Shown piece after piece: positions 1 through 7,994 of a stretch of 23,857 nt of DNA; position 1 is the first letter of the stretch; each line of letters opens with the position of its first letter. Source of the stretch: Bacillota bacterium (GTDB lineage Bacteria > Bacillota_I > Bacilli_A > MOL361 > Turicibacteraceae); contig DNGE01000173.1 of NCBI GenBank assembly GCA_003486705.1, positions 45,542 to 69,398 of the forward strand, written 5' to 3'. The notes below the pieces were generated by a model. The model saw nothing but the letters and a program-made list of their open reading frames with translations. It made no database searches and had not been told where the DNA came from. A program made the translations under genes and the position numbers.

Positions 1-90
1 AAAGAATTAAGTATTAAGTTACGCGTGCTTGAAGAATTAAGGCAAGAGCTGCAATTGCTTGGAAAAATGGTTGAATTTATAAAGTATTAG
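1..90 (+). CDS. C-terminal end of an unidentified protein (partial)
   Basis: Frame 1 is open from the window edge to a TAG at 88-90 and gives 29 residues rich in Leu, Glu and Lys with a heptad-like pattern (LRVLEELRQELQLLGKMVEF). This looks like the end of a helical or coiled-coil segment. A terminator hairpin follows about 45 bases later, which fits a genuine gene end. The fragment is too short to assign a family. A helical tail of this type occurs in many regulators and structural proteins, so no function is claimed. Confidence 0.5.
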   Translation, partial: KELSIKLRVLEELRQELQLLGKMVEFIKY

Positions 91-135
91 TTTGCGATAA
101 GACCATCCTGAAGAAACGTGTTAGAAAAACACAAT

Positions 136-168
136 AAAAAAAGTTAGCAATGATTTGCTAACTTTTTT
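136..168. terminator. Bidirectional intrinsic terminator
   Basis: GTTAGCAA (143-150), loop TGAT, TTGCTAAC (155-162) forms a perfect 8-bp stem. It is flanked by an A run on the left and a T run on the right. It therefore serves the plus-strand gene ending at 90 and the minus-strand exonuclease gene ending at 174. Confidence 0.85.
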
Positions 169-173
169 GCATC

Positions 174-1109
174 TTATTTTAAATAATTCAAAAATTGTTC
201 TTCATTCATAAATTCAATTTCTTGGCCTTTGTACGTGAGTTCAATGGCTTTTTTCAGTTTGGTACTCATTTGATGTGAGGACAATAAATGAAGGTCTTTT
301 GCAGCGGTGATTAAAATGTTTGTTTTGCGTGTCACGGAACTGCCAACAGTTCCACCGAGTTGACCAATGATTTGTGTCGCTTGTGATCGGGTGTAGCGTT
401 TAAGTCCGCCTGTAAAGACAACCGTTTTGCCTTTGAAATAATGACTACTGCTTTGATTAATGGTAAAAATATCAGTCTCAGGGGCATTGATGCGCGCTGA
501 TGTTTTCGCTTTTCCAAGTGTTGAGGCTGAAGTGTAACCACCTGGGTAGACTCTCCCAACTTTAACCCCAGCGGCAGCGGTAATGTGTCCTAAATCAAAG
601 GTTTGTAACTCTTCACTAATTTTAAGTAAGATATTTGCGCAAGCATACGCATCACTTCCCGCGTGATGGTGATTAAACTCAAGTCCTAAATGATGATTGA
701 CAGTATTCAATTTAGCGTTTGGTAAATAGTTAAAATAATTGCGCGACATAATCATCGTACATAAATAATCAAATTTTGGATACTCAAGGTCATACAAATC
801 AAGTGTTTTACGCAAGACACTCATATCAAATGACGCATTGTGAGCAACCACTAATTGATTATTAAGATAAGGTAAAATTTCAGGCCATAACGCATCAAAT
901 TCCAATTCATGTTTCACATCATCCGGGCGAATGTTATGAATCATAATATTCATTGGCGTAAATCGCATCTCGTGTGGCTTAATTAACCAGTATTTTTCTT
1001 CTACAATTTTCCCGTTTCGAACAACCGTAATCCCGAGTGAACACGGACTATGTCGTTGTTCGTTGGCAGTTTCAAAGTCGATGGCTGTAAAATTCAATGA
1101 AAACACCAT
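174..1109 (-). CDS. DEDDh 3'-5' exonuclease (DnaQ/PolC-epsilon type) with C-terminal BRCT domain
   Basis: This is a soluble protein of about 307-311 residues. The N-terminal 160 residues carry the three exonuclease motifs of the DnaQ superfamily: Exo I AIDFET (Asp11, Glu13), Exo II HNASFD (Asp95) and Exo III HHAGSDA (His near 148, Asp153). Residues about 222-311 form a BRCT domain (FKGKTVVFTGGLKRYTR, then a GG turn and a TNILI strand) like the one at the end of NAD-dependent DNA ligase. Such exonuclease-BRCT proteins are common in Firmicutes and are thought to act in DNA repair or proofreading, but the role of this one is not known. Start: the ATG at 1109 is preceded directly by GAAAGG with no spacing. 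The in-frame TTG at 1097 (codon 5, giving MNFTAIDFET) lies about 11 bases downstream of that site and is the likelier start. It is transcribed divergently from the vWA operon. Confidence 0.88.
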   Translation of the reverse strand: MVFSLNFTAIDFETANEQRHSPCSLGITVVRNGKIVEEKYWLIKPHEMRFTPMNIMIHNIRPDDVKHELEFDALWPEILPYLNNQLVVAHNASFDMSVLRKTLDLYDLEYPKFDYLCTMIMSRNYFNYLPNAKLNTVNHHLGLEFNHHHAGSDAYACANILLKISEELQTFDLGHITAAAGVKVGRVYPGGYTSASTLGKAKTSARINAPETDIFTINQSSSHYFKGKTVVFTGGLKRYTRSQATQIIGQLGGTVGSSVTRKTNILITAAKDLHLLSSHQMSTKLKKAIELTYKGQEIEFMNEEQFLNYLK

Positions 1110-1131
1110 CCTTTCAAAAGATTATGACCTC

Positions 1132-1160
1132 ATTATACACGATAAAGTGTTGCCCGTCAC
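1132..1160 (-). promoter_or_regulatory. Sigma-A promoter of the exonuclease-BRCT gene
   Basis: On the minus strand, GTGACG (1160-1155), a 17-base spacer and a perfect TATAAT (1137-1132) lie about 23 bases upstream of the gene. The -10 is ideal and the -35 matches four of six consensus bases. Confidence 0.6.
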
Positions 1161-1183
1161 GGCACAAATCATAAACTAAAACA

Positions 1184-1224
1184 CCCCCTCATATACATGT
1201 AATAATGCAAATTTATGAGGAGGG
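1184..1224 (+). promoter_or_regulatory. Leader element that can pair with the vWA gene's ribosome binding site
   Basis: CCTCATA at 1187-1193 is exactly complementary to TATGAGG at 1214-1220, with a 20-base loop. The right arm overlaps the GAGGAGGG ribosome binding site (1217-1224) of the gene starting at 1228. The 9-mer CCCCCTCAT (1184-1192) recurs in the same relative position upstream of the Cse60-like gene at 16775. Pairing would hide the ribosome binding site. The alternative reading is that CAT at 1190 belongs to an alternative-sigma -10 box. Neither has been tested. Confidence 0.4.
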
Positions 1225-1227
1225 CCT

Positions 1228-3411
1228 ATGAATTCAACTAAACAAAATATCAACATCACTTATCTCGGAGAAAAAGAAGTCAATCTTTCACCAAGTGAAA
1301 CCAAAAGAGCGACCTTTTATGAAGTAGCCATTCAAAAAACAAAAAAACAAACATTAACCCATCACATACTCCTCATCGACGTTTCAAAAAGCATGGACCT
1401 CTATATCAATCAATTAAAACAAACCCTAATCACAACCCTAAATGCTTTAAAAAGTCGAAAAGGTAATCTCGTCACCATTATCCTGTACTCGCATCATGAC
1501 CAAACGTATCCTATCTTGTGCGGCATCCCTTGCGATACACAATCATTTGAAGACGCGTGCGTTTTTGAGGTGATTGAGAAGGAAGTATACACGCGAGAAA
1601 ATACGATTTTTTCAGAAGCTTTAAGCACCGCTTTTGATTATATAAATAAGTTTGAACCCCATGTGGACCAACAACATCTCATCCTTTTAAGTGATGGCGA
1701 GGCGGTTCCAAAACATTGGTCCATTGAAGAAGAAGTAAGTCGCTGTCAAACGTTAGCCCAACAATTTAAAGAGAAAAACATTATCTTTAATGCCATTGGA
1801 TTTGGAACAGGCTATGATCGAGACTTATTAATCGATCTTGTTCAAAGAAGTGGGTCGGGCTTGTTTAATCACATTGATTTTATCAAAGATTATAAAACTT
1901 TACTGGTTGACCTATTCACAACACTAAAACGTAGTAAACCCATTGCGTTACAAATAGAGAATCATGACTATTTGGTGGTTTCGGAAGGGTTTTGCTACAA
2001 CGCCCCTCAAACCTTTTACCAACTCAGTGGAAACCAAAAGAGTCTCATTGTCACATTTGATGGGCCTTTAATATGTAACCACCACATCGAAGTTTTAGAT
2101 TGTGGCGTATCGAATTTTTATCTGGCCGAGCTTGGCTACGGCCTAGCATGCAACTACTTGCAAGCGGGTTCGCTTGAGAAGGCACTTATGGCCTTAAGGC
2201 TAACAGGTGATGTGTTTGCCTACCATCAGCTGCAACATGCGTATTCTTTTTTAGAACTTGGAAATGCCATTTCATTTATTCATGAACTTCGGTTAAAACC
2301 GAAGAAACGCTATAAGGCGGGGTATAACCTCCAAGCGTTTGATAAAGCACCGAAAAACACGCTTTGCGTGCTTGAGGTGTTGCAAGAGTTAGTCACGCAT
2401 CAAGGCGTGACGTTATGGTGGGATTATAGTTATGACTATGAGCGGATTGGCGTGAAGAAAAATAGGCTCGAAGATTTATATGAATTTAGTTATCCGACGG
2501 TTGGATTTGCGAAAGTGAGCAAAGTAACCATTGGCTCATCGAAATTAAATGTCGGCTTACGTGTTAAAGTATGGGGGCACGTTCAAAATACATTAAACCT
2601 GTTGAAATTAGAGGCGTATGTAATTCGTGATTTTAATTTAATTTTAAATGGAAATTTAAATATACCGTATGTGTGGTGTGAACTTCCACCCAAGCTAAAA
2701 CAAAAATATCGCCAAGCTAAACTTTTAAAAAGAATCATTCCGTATGGAAAAAAAGAGATTTGTGTGTTGAAACTGAATCATTTACGAATGACTCATTATG
2801 ACTTACTCACCTCGATATCACCCGACGTGTTAGCGCAAAAAATTTATAAATGTGAGGAACTGAGTTGCCATTTAGCAAGTTTAAAAAAATTGATCCAACG
2901 TGTGGAATTAATGCCGCAACACGGTGAATTTAATGCTGAAGTCTATGACATTTTAAAAGCTTATCGCGTCAGCGCGACGGGACTTTATGAACCGCTTGAG
3001 GTGATATCTTCAAGCGATGAGGCGCATGAGGTGTATAAAGCGGATAAATTACAATGGAGTGTCGACCGGTTTCCAAGAAAAAAAGTAGAGGATGAGGCCT
3101 TGTCTTTGTATGCGCCTTATGTCGGTGAAGACGCTGTTGTTTATAAGTCTCGATTAATGGATTTGGTTAAATTAATCAAGCATGAGCGCCAACTTCTTTT
3201 AGATGAGGTGAATGTTATCCGTTTATCATCGGGATTAATGAAGCAGTCAGTCTTTGTTTGGGATAGCGAGAAAGAAAAGAAAAAGGTGGAAAGTGATAAA
3301 GTGTTAAATCAAAATGCGGTTATGGGGGAAAAGGCGTTGGAATCTATTGCGTCGGTTGATGAGATTAAAATTCGCCAGTTAAAATATAGTGTGTTAGTAC
3401 CGATTAACTAG
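1228..3411 (+). CDS. vWA-domain protein, first gene of a vWA-VanW operon
   Basis: The protein has 727 residues, no signal peptide and no clear membrane segment, so it is probably cytosolic. Residues about 45-235 form a von Willebrand factor A domain with a complete metal-binding MIDAS: DVSKS (Asp51, Ser53, Ser55), Thr126, and the strand ending LILLSDGE (Asp156). The remaining 490 residues match no family I recognise. The middle part (about 290-360) is rich in Leu and Ala helices, and the last 100 residues are charged and helical. vWA domains usually bind partner proteins through a metal ion, often alongside AAA+ ATPases, but no ATPase is next to it here. The ATG at 1228 follows GAGGAGGG at good distance. 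The next gene starts 14 bases after the stop, so the two are surely cotranscribed. Strand composition changes inside the gene, from C-rich in the 5' half to G-rich in the 3' half. Function unknown. Confidence 0.8.
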   Translation: MNSTKQNINITYLGEKEVNLSPSETKRATFYEVAIQKTKKQTLTHHILLIDVSKSMDLYINQLKQTLITTLNALKSRKGNLVTIILYSHHDQTYPILCGIPCDTQSFEDACVFEVIEKEVYTRENTIFSEALSTAFDYINKFEPHVDQQHLILLSDGEAVPKHWSIEEEVSRCQTLAQQFKEKNIIFNAIGFGTGYDRDLLIDLVQRSGSGLFNHIDFIKDYKTLLVDLFTTLKRSKPIALQIENHDYLVVSEGFCYNAPQTFYQLSGNQKSLIVTFDGPLICNHHIEVLDCGVSNFYLAELGYGLACNYLQAGSLEKALMALRLTGDVFAYHQLQHAYSFLELGNAISFIHELRLKPKKRYKAGYNLQAFDKAPKNTLCVLEVLQELVTHQGVTLWWDYSYDYERIGVKKNRLEDLYEFSYPTVGFAKVSKVTIGSSKLNVGLRVKVWGHVQNTLNLLKLEAYVIRDFNLILNGNLNIPYVWCELPPKLKQKYRQAKLLKRIIPYGKKEICVLKLNHLRMTHYDLLTSISPDVLAQKIYKCEELSCHLASLKKLIQRVELMPQHGEFNAEVYDILKAYRVSATGLYEPLEVISSSDEAHEVYKADKLQWSVDRFPRKKVEDEALSLYAPYVGEDAVVYKSRLMDLVKLIKHERQLLLDEVNVIRLSSGLMKQSVFVWDSEKEKKKVESDKVLNQNAVMGEKALESIASVDEIKIRQLKYSVLVPIN

Positions 3412-3425
3412 GGGAGGAGGCGTTT

Positions 3426-4697
3426 TTGTTGAGGTGTTTAAATAGGTACGGAATGGGATTGTTGTTTTTAATCGGAATAAGTATTGGCGGTGGTATTTAC
3501 ACGTGGTTAAAAGTTGAGGAAGCGAAGGGGTTGGTTCAGGCTTATCAGGATGTGGTGCTTCCGAATGTGTTTGTGAATGGGACAGATGTTTCGCAAATGT
3601 CACTTGAGGAAGTGCAGTTTGTGATTGAAAGTGAGATGAGTTTGATTAGGAGACGTAGTATTACGGTTAAGATTGATGAGGCGGTTCATGAGGTTCAGTT
3701 GAGTCAATTTGATCCGACGTTTGAGAAAAATAGTGAGAGTTTAGCGCGTGAGATTGTTGATTTTAATCATGATTTAAATTGGCTCGAACTAGCGAGTCAG
3801 ATTAAACAGCCGCTCGCGTATGAGTTTGAAATTAAGTATGATGTGGATGAGGGATTGATTTATGATTTTGCAAAGCAACTAGAACGTGAGGTTTATGAAC
3901 CTAAAATTGAATCGACGTTAAATATGGTGTCTTATGGATCGTTTGTGATTGAGGAAGGAAAAGATGGGGTTTCTTTAAATAGCGAATGGTTGGCTAATCT
4001 CTTAAAGGATGAAATCGAGGGAGGGGGAAAAGACCCGATTGTGATTGAGATGAATAAGACAACGATCAGTCGTGAGGAAAAGACAGACGATTTAAAAACG
4101 GTAGATACGTTAATTGCCAGTTATTCCTCGCTGTTTAATCCAAATACTTTGCGTGCCATTAATGTGCAATTAGCGGCTAAGAAAGTCGATCAAACGGTCT
4201 TACGTTCAGGCGATACCTTTTCGTATGGTGAGGCGATCGAACCTGTCGATTATGCCCACGGGTTTGTTAATGCCACCACCTTTTATCTCGGGCAAAAAGT
4301 TCCGGCTGTTGGCGGTGGCATCTGTCAAGTGTCTTCGACACTTTACAATGCTCAACTGCTCGCGGGTATTGTGGCAACCAAGCGTCAAAACCACAGTTTA
4401 TCTGTGGGATATGTTCCACTCGGTCAAGATGCCACGTACTCTGAAGGATCCATTGCGTATGAATTCATTAATACGCTAGACTATCCGATTTATATTCACG
4501 CGTATACAGAAGGTGGCGTTCTGACGGTGGAGTTGTGGTCAAATAGTGATGCACTAAATGGCATTCGTTACTATCCTAAAACAGATATTTCAGAAGGTGG
4601 CTTACGAGCGGATACGACGCTTTATGGTTATGATGCTAGTGGGAATATGGTCTATGAGCAATTTTTACATACGAGCCGCTATCAACCACACAAATAA
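3426..4697 (+). CDS. Membrane-anchored VanW-family protein
   Basis: The protein has 423 residues. Residues about 9-27 are a single hydrophobic segment (YGMGLLFLIGISIGGGIYTW) after a short basic N-terminus, so the rest should lie outside the membrane. Residues about 45-215 resemble the peptidoglycan-binding-like region that often precedes VanW. Residues about 228-355 are the VanW domain, with the signature VGGGICQVSSTLYNA (295-309) and the preceding SGDTFSYGE stretch. VanW was named from a vancomycin-resistance cluster, but its biochemical role is unresolved; a cell-wall role is inferred from location. The start is TTG at 3426, supported by GGGGAGGAGG ending five bases upstream; no better in-frame ATG lies before the membrane segment. 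It is the second gene of an operon with the vWA protein and ends at a terminator shared with rqcH. Confidence 0.88.
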   Translation: MLRCLNRYGMGLLFLIGISIGGGIYTWLKVEEAKGLVQAYQDVVLPNVFVNGTDVSQMSLEEVQFVIESEMSLIRRRSITVKIDEAVHEVQLSQFDPTFEKNSESLAREIVDFNHDLNWLELASQIKQPLAYEFEIKYDVDEGLIYDFAKQLEREVYEPKIESTLNMVSYGSFVIEEGKDGVSLNSEWLANLLKDEIEGGGKDPIVIEMNKTTISREEKTDDLKTVDTLIASYSSLFNPNTLRAINVQLAAKKVDQTVLRSGDTFSYGEAIEPVDYAHGFVNATTFYLGQKVPAVGGGICQVSSTLYNAQLLAGIVATKRQNHSLSVGYVPLGQDATYSEGSIAYEFINTLDYPIYIHAYTEGGVLTVELWSNSDALNGIRYYPKTDISEGGLRADTTLYGYDASGNMVYEQFLHTSRYQPHK

Positions 4698-4698
4698 A

Positions 4699-4730
4699 AA
4701 ATGCCTCACACCATTTGGTGTGGGGCATTT
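4699..4730. terminator. Bidirectional terminator between the VanW gene and rqcH
   Basis: AAATGCCTCACACC (4699-4712), loop ATTT and GGTGTGGGGCATTT (4717-4730) form a 14-bp stem with one T-G wobble. It lies between two convergent genes, with A and T runs on both sides. Confidence 0.85.
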
Positions 4731-4731
4731 A

Positions 4732-6435
4732 CTATTTTAATTTTGTAATGTTCATAATGTATGTTTCATCTGGGTCGATGTAAATCGTTTTTTGATTTTC
4801 ATAGGTGACGAATCCAAGATGAGCGCCTGGCACTTTTTTAACATTGCGAACACGCGTATAGTCAATTGGAACACTTGAAGATTGGCGTCCTTTTGAGAAG
4901 TAAGCGGCCAGTTGGGCAGCACAGCGAATCGTGGCTTCCGTTAGTTCATCTACTTCAGTGCGAACGACCACGTGTGAACCCGGCATATCTTTCGCGTGGA
5001 ACCACCATTCATTACGGCGCGCTAATTTATGCGTTAAATAATCATTTTGTAAGTTATTTTTTCCAATATAAATCTCAAGATCATCCGGTGACTTGTATTT
5101 TTCAATATTAGGTTTTCCGTTTGATTTACGTTTTTTACTTTGGCGTTTTCTTAAATAACCCGCACCTTCTAGTTCCTCTTTGATTTCATGCGCATCTTTT
5201 AACGAAGCCGTCTCAATTTGGATGAGCAGTGTTTCAAAGTAGCTGATTTCAGTCTCAGTTAGTTCCATTTGTTCATAAATATATTTCACAGCCGACTTTG
5301 CTTTGTTATAGCGCTGGAAATATTTTTGAGCATTATCAGACGGTGATAACATCGGATCAAGAGGAATATAGATATCTTCTAAGTTTTCTGAATAGAAATT
5401 TTGTGCCACAAGCTCTTTGAGCCCACGTGACATTTGATATAAATTAGCAAAGATGATATCACCCTTGATTTTGTATTCATCGGCTTTTTCAGACTGTGCT
5501 AAGTCTGCTTCGAGCTTCTCCAATTTTTTAACATTTTTCTCGTACTCTTGTCGAATAAAGCGTTCAATGTCTTGGAATTGTTGCTTGATGCGATCGCGCT
5601 GTTCTTTTCCGAAATAGAAGCGATCAAATAAGTCGCTCAAGTTGCTAAATTGAATTTTTTCTCCTTCAAGATGTGTGAGCGGAATCATATAAAAGTTTTC
5701 TTTTGTACTCACGGTCATCTCAGGTTGTGGATTTGTTTTAATGTCATGTAACGTCTTCGTTAATGAATTAAAAATAGCTTTTAAAGCGTCTGATTCACTA
5801 CGATACACAATTTCACGAGCGATAAGTGGCGATAATCCCGCATACGTATTCACTAATTGTTTATCGTATCGCTCATCTGGATTGATACGAGATTCAAAGT
5901 CTTCCCACGTCGCGCTGTATGGATCAAGTTTAAGTTGTGCCGGTGGTAAAATATAAGTGGCCCCCGGTTGTAAGGAACGATAGCGATTCATTAACGGTGA
6001 AATGTGTTTAATACTATCTAAGATACGGTGTGTTGCATCGGTTAAGACGATATTACTATGTTTTCCCATGATTTCAATGTAAAGAAATTTGATTAAAGCA
6101 TCGCCAAGTTCATTGACGTGACGAATCGTAAATTTTAAGATACGATCGTTGTTTATTTGCTCAATCCCGTAAATAATTCCGCCATCTAAATGTTTACGTA
6201 AAAACATACAAAACATTGGGGGTTCTTCTGGGTATTGATAGTCTTGATTTGTTAATTGCACACGGGCATAAGTCGAGTGCGTCGATAATAAAAGTTTTTG
6301 ATTCTTTCCAAGTGCTCGAATCTGCATGAGCACTTCATAATTAGATAGCTGATATATTTTATTAATTCGGCCGCCGACTAACTGTGTTTTTAATTGTTCG
6401 GCAACGCATTGTGTCATCAATCCATCAAAAGACAT
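4732..6435 (-). CDS. rqcH: RqcH, NFACT-family ribosome quality-control factor (Rqc2 homologue)
   Basis: The protein has 567 residues, the usual length for the family formerly annotated as fibronectin-binding protein (FbpA/YloA). The NFACT-N domain starts at MSFDG and includes EIMGKHSNIVL (121-131). Long coiled-coil helices fill about 275-330 and 375-425. A basic linker (RQSKKRKSNGK) follows, then the NFACT-R domain from about 450 with GKNNLQNDYLT, RRNEWWFHAKD (473-483) and PGSHVVVR. RqcH binds stalled 50S subunits carrying peptidyl-tRNA and directs addition of C-terminal alanine tails that mark the peptide for degradation. Start ATG at 6435 follows AGAGGTGAT at normal spacing. In Bacillus subtilis the homologue yloA also sits just upstream of the remA-gmk-rpoZ region, so its place next to gmk is conserved, although here it is on the opposite strand. 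Confidence 0.95.
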   Translation of the reverse strand: MSFDGLMTQCVAEQLKTQLVGGRINKIYQLSNYEVLMQIRALGKNQKLLLSTHSTYARVQLTNQDYQYPEEPPMFCMFLRKHLDGGIIYGIEQINNDRILKFTIRHVNELGDALIKFLYIEIMGKHSNIVLTDATHRILDSIKHISPLMNRYRSLQPGATYILPPAQLKLDPYSATWEDFESRINPDERYDKQLVNTYAGLSPLIAREIVYRSESDALKAIFNSLTKTLHDIKTNPQPEMTVSTKENFYMIPLTHLEGEKIQFSNLSDLFDRFYFGKEQRDRIKQQFQDIERFIRQEYEKNVKKLEKLEADLAQSEKADEYKIKGDIIFANLYQMSRGLKELVAQNFYSENLEDIYIPLDPMLSPSDNAQKYFQRYNKAKSAVKYIYEQMELTETEISYFETLLIQIETASLKDAHEIKEELEGAGYLRKRQSKKRKSNGKPNIEKYKSPDDLEIYIGKNNLQNDYLTHKLARRNEWWFHAKDMPGSHVVVRTEVDELTEATIRCAAQLAAYFSKGRQSSSVPIDYTRVRNVKKVPGAHLGFVTYENQKTIYIDPDETYIMNITKLK

Positions 6436-6472
6436 TACTAATCACCTCTTTTAAAAAAACGTCTATATTCAA

Positions 6473-6478
6473 AGTATA
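6473..6478 (-). promoter_or_regulatory. Probable -10 box for rqcH
   Basis: The minus strand reads TATACT at 6478-6473, about 38 bases upstream of the rqcH start. A -35 box at the right distance is poor (GTCTTA), so this is only a likely -10. Confidence 0.35.
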
Positions 6479-6712
6479 TCAAATTTGCGTCTTCTAAGAC
6501 ATAAAAAGACTTGAAAAAAACAATAATAATATTATATGTTAAGGCGTCCAAATTATTTTTGCTTGATGTGAAGTTTGGATTGTTACGCATGAAAGACCGA
6601 AAGCTTTAAAACAGAAAATGAATTTATTGACGATGATAGTATAAATGACGGCTGATATTCTATAATAAATTATCAGGTAAATCAGATGAATAAGGACTAC
6701 CTAAAATTAGTT
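6479..6712. other. Intergenic region between divergent rqcH and gmk
   Basis: The rqcH-gmk gap is about 360 bases. Besides the promoters listed separately I see no open frame with a ribosome binding site, no strong hairpin and no repeat in this AT-rich part. yloB, yloC and remA, which separate the two genes in Bacillus, are not present. Confidence 0.6.
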
Positions 6713-6741
6713 TTGATAAAATAACTCTGCAGGTATTTAAT
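6713..6741 (+). promoter_or_regulatory. Sigma-A promoter for gmk-rpoZ
   Basis: TTGATA (6713-6718), 17 bases and TTTAAT (6736-6741) each match five of six consensus bases. Transcription would start near 6748, about 50 bases before gmk. A second perfect TATAAT lies at 6762-6767 but lacks a recognisable -35. Confidence 0.6.
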
Positions 6742-6796
6742 TTTATTTCAATTCATGCTATTATAATTAAATGTTAGTTTAAGGAGAGTTGAATAC

Positions 6797-7420
6797 ATGA
6801 GATTAGTAGAAAAAGGTGTGCTAATTGTCATATCAGGTCCAAGTGGCGTTGGTAAAGGAACTGTACGTGCATCAATATTTGAACAAAAAGACCACAACTT
6901 AGAATATTCTATTTCAATGACAACAAGAGCACCCCGTACAGGTGAACAAAACGGCATTGATTACTTCTTCGTAACTAAAGAAGAGTTTTTAGACAGAATT
7001 GATCAAGGACAGTTGTTAGAGTGGGCAGAGTTTGTCGGTAACTATTACGGAACTCCACTTGATTATGTTCAACAAAAATTAGACGAAGGAAAAGACGTTG
7101 TACTTGAAATCGAAGTGCAAGGTGCCCTTCAAGTTAAAAATGTGATGCCTGATGCAGCGTTTATCTTCATTGCACCTCCAAGCATGGCAGAATTACGTAA
7201 CCGTATTATGACGCGTGGAACGGAGTGTATGGAAGTTATTAATAAGCGTATGCAAAAAGCTGAGGCTGAAATTGGGTTAGCACATGAATATGATTATATC
7301 GTGATTAACGACACGGTTGAAAATGCACGTGATCGCATTATGTCGATTATCGAAGCAGAACATTCACGTAGTAACCGTGTTTTAGAATATTATAATAAAA
7401 ACATTGCGGAGGTTGAATAA
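6797..7420 (+). CDS. gmk: Guanylate kinase
   Basis: The protein has 207 residues, normal for the family. It phosphorylates GMP to GDP with ATP, an essential step in guanine nucleotide supply. The P-loop GPSGVGKGT is at residues 14-22. The GMP-binding segment follows with SMTTRAPRTGEQNGIDYFF (about 40-58), and the lid region carries TRGTECMEVINKR. The ATG is preceded by AAGGAGAG at good spacing. The stop is one base before the rpoZ start, so the pair is cotranscribed, as in most Firmicutes. Confidence 0.97.
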   Translation: MRLVEKGVLIVISGPSGVGKGTVRASIFEQKDHNLEYSISMTTRAPRTGEQNGIDYFFVTKEEFLDRIDQGQLLEWAEFVGNYYGTPLDYVQQKLDEGKDVVLEIEVQGALQVKNVMPDAAFIFIAPPSMAELRNRIMTRGTECMEVINKRMQKAEAEIGLAHEYDYIVINDTVENARDRIMSIIEAEHSRSNRVLEYYNKNIAEVE

Positions 7421-7421
7421 T

Positions 7422-7646
7422 ATGTCAATGCGCTATCCATCAATTGATAAGTTATTAGATAAAGTAGATTCAAAATACAAAATCGCCTACATTTCAGCAA
7501 AACGTGCTCGTCAAATTGTAGATGCTAAAGAATCTCAATTAGATTTCGTAGATGATTTACCAACAGCCAAATGTTCTAAACCAGTTGGAATTGCTTTAGA
7601 AGAAATTTTATACGATGCTGTTGATTTTGAATTAAAACAACAATAA
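7422..7646 (+). CDS. rpoZ: RNA polymerase omega subunit
   Basis: The protein has 74 residues. MSMRYPSIDKLL and the conserved SKYKIAYISAKRARQI segment, followed by KPVGIALEEI, are typical of Firmicutes omega. It binds the beta-prime subunit and helps RNA polymerase assembly. The frame is open from a TTG at 7404, but the ATG at 7422 has GCGGAGG upstream (inside the end of gmk) and gives the family's usual N-terminus. It is followed at once by a terminator, which ends the gmk-rpoZ unit. In Bacillus coaBC follows here; it is absent. Confidence 0.95.
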   Translation: MSMRYPSIDKLLDKVDSKYKIAYISAKRARQIVDAKESQLDFVDDLPTAKCSKPVGIALEEILYDAVDFELKQQ

Positions 7647-7650
7647 TTTG

Positions 7651-7680
7651 AAAAGCTATCTCTTAGAGATAGCTTTTTTG
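7651..7680 (+). terminator. Intrinsic terminator of gmk-rpoZ
   Basis: AAAAGCTATCTC (7651-7662), loop TTA and GAGATAGCTTTT (7666-7677) followed by more T form a perfect 12-bp stem. Confidence 0.9.
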
Positions 7681-7944
7681 TTAGTCTAACTCAAATCATA
7701 GCTTTGGTAGAATATAACAACGGGCACATTTTATGCAAGTTTTTTTCAAATAGACTTACTTTATAGACAAACACGGCTTGATATAAGTTTTTAAGTCGGC
7801 GTATAAAAGTTGGGTGATATACACGTGAAGCGGGATTGCTGTTAGGTATACAGATTGTTTCATAAAAAGAATTGCCCAATATTACGTTTATTGCACGAGG
7901 GTCAAATAACGGGTTATTAGTTCACGATGTGTTAAGAGAACTTG
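7681..7944. other. Intergenic region before priA, no gene seen
   Basis: About 300 bases between the rpoZ terminator and the priA promoter. Plus-strand frames are broken by frequent stops. A 62-codon minus-strand open frame (7691-7879) has no ribosome binding site and no recognisable family. This is where coaBC stands in Bacillus, but I could not recognise any coaBC remnant. Confidence 0.55.
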
Positions 7945-7953
7945 TGGTATAAT
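7945..7953 (+). promoter_or_regulatory. Extended -10 promoter of priA
   Basis: TGGTATAAT combines the TGn extension with a perfect -10 about 40 bases upstream of the priA start. The -35 region (CGATGT) is poor, as is common for extended -10 promoters. Confidence 0.55.
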
Positions 7954-7994
7954 ATTTAAAAATAAACTAGAAATGTTAAGAGTGGGGTGAGTTC

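Noticed and set aside
3426..4697. VanW as evidence for vancomycin resistance
   Set aside because: No vanA/B ligase, vanH, vanX or vanRS genes are present; VanW proteins are widespread in susceptible bacteria.
7691..7879. 62-codon minus-strand open frame between rpoZ and priA
   Set aside because: No ribosome binding site, no recognised family, and it lies across an ordinary spacer with a promoter at its end.
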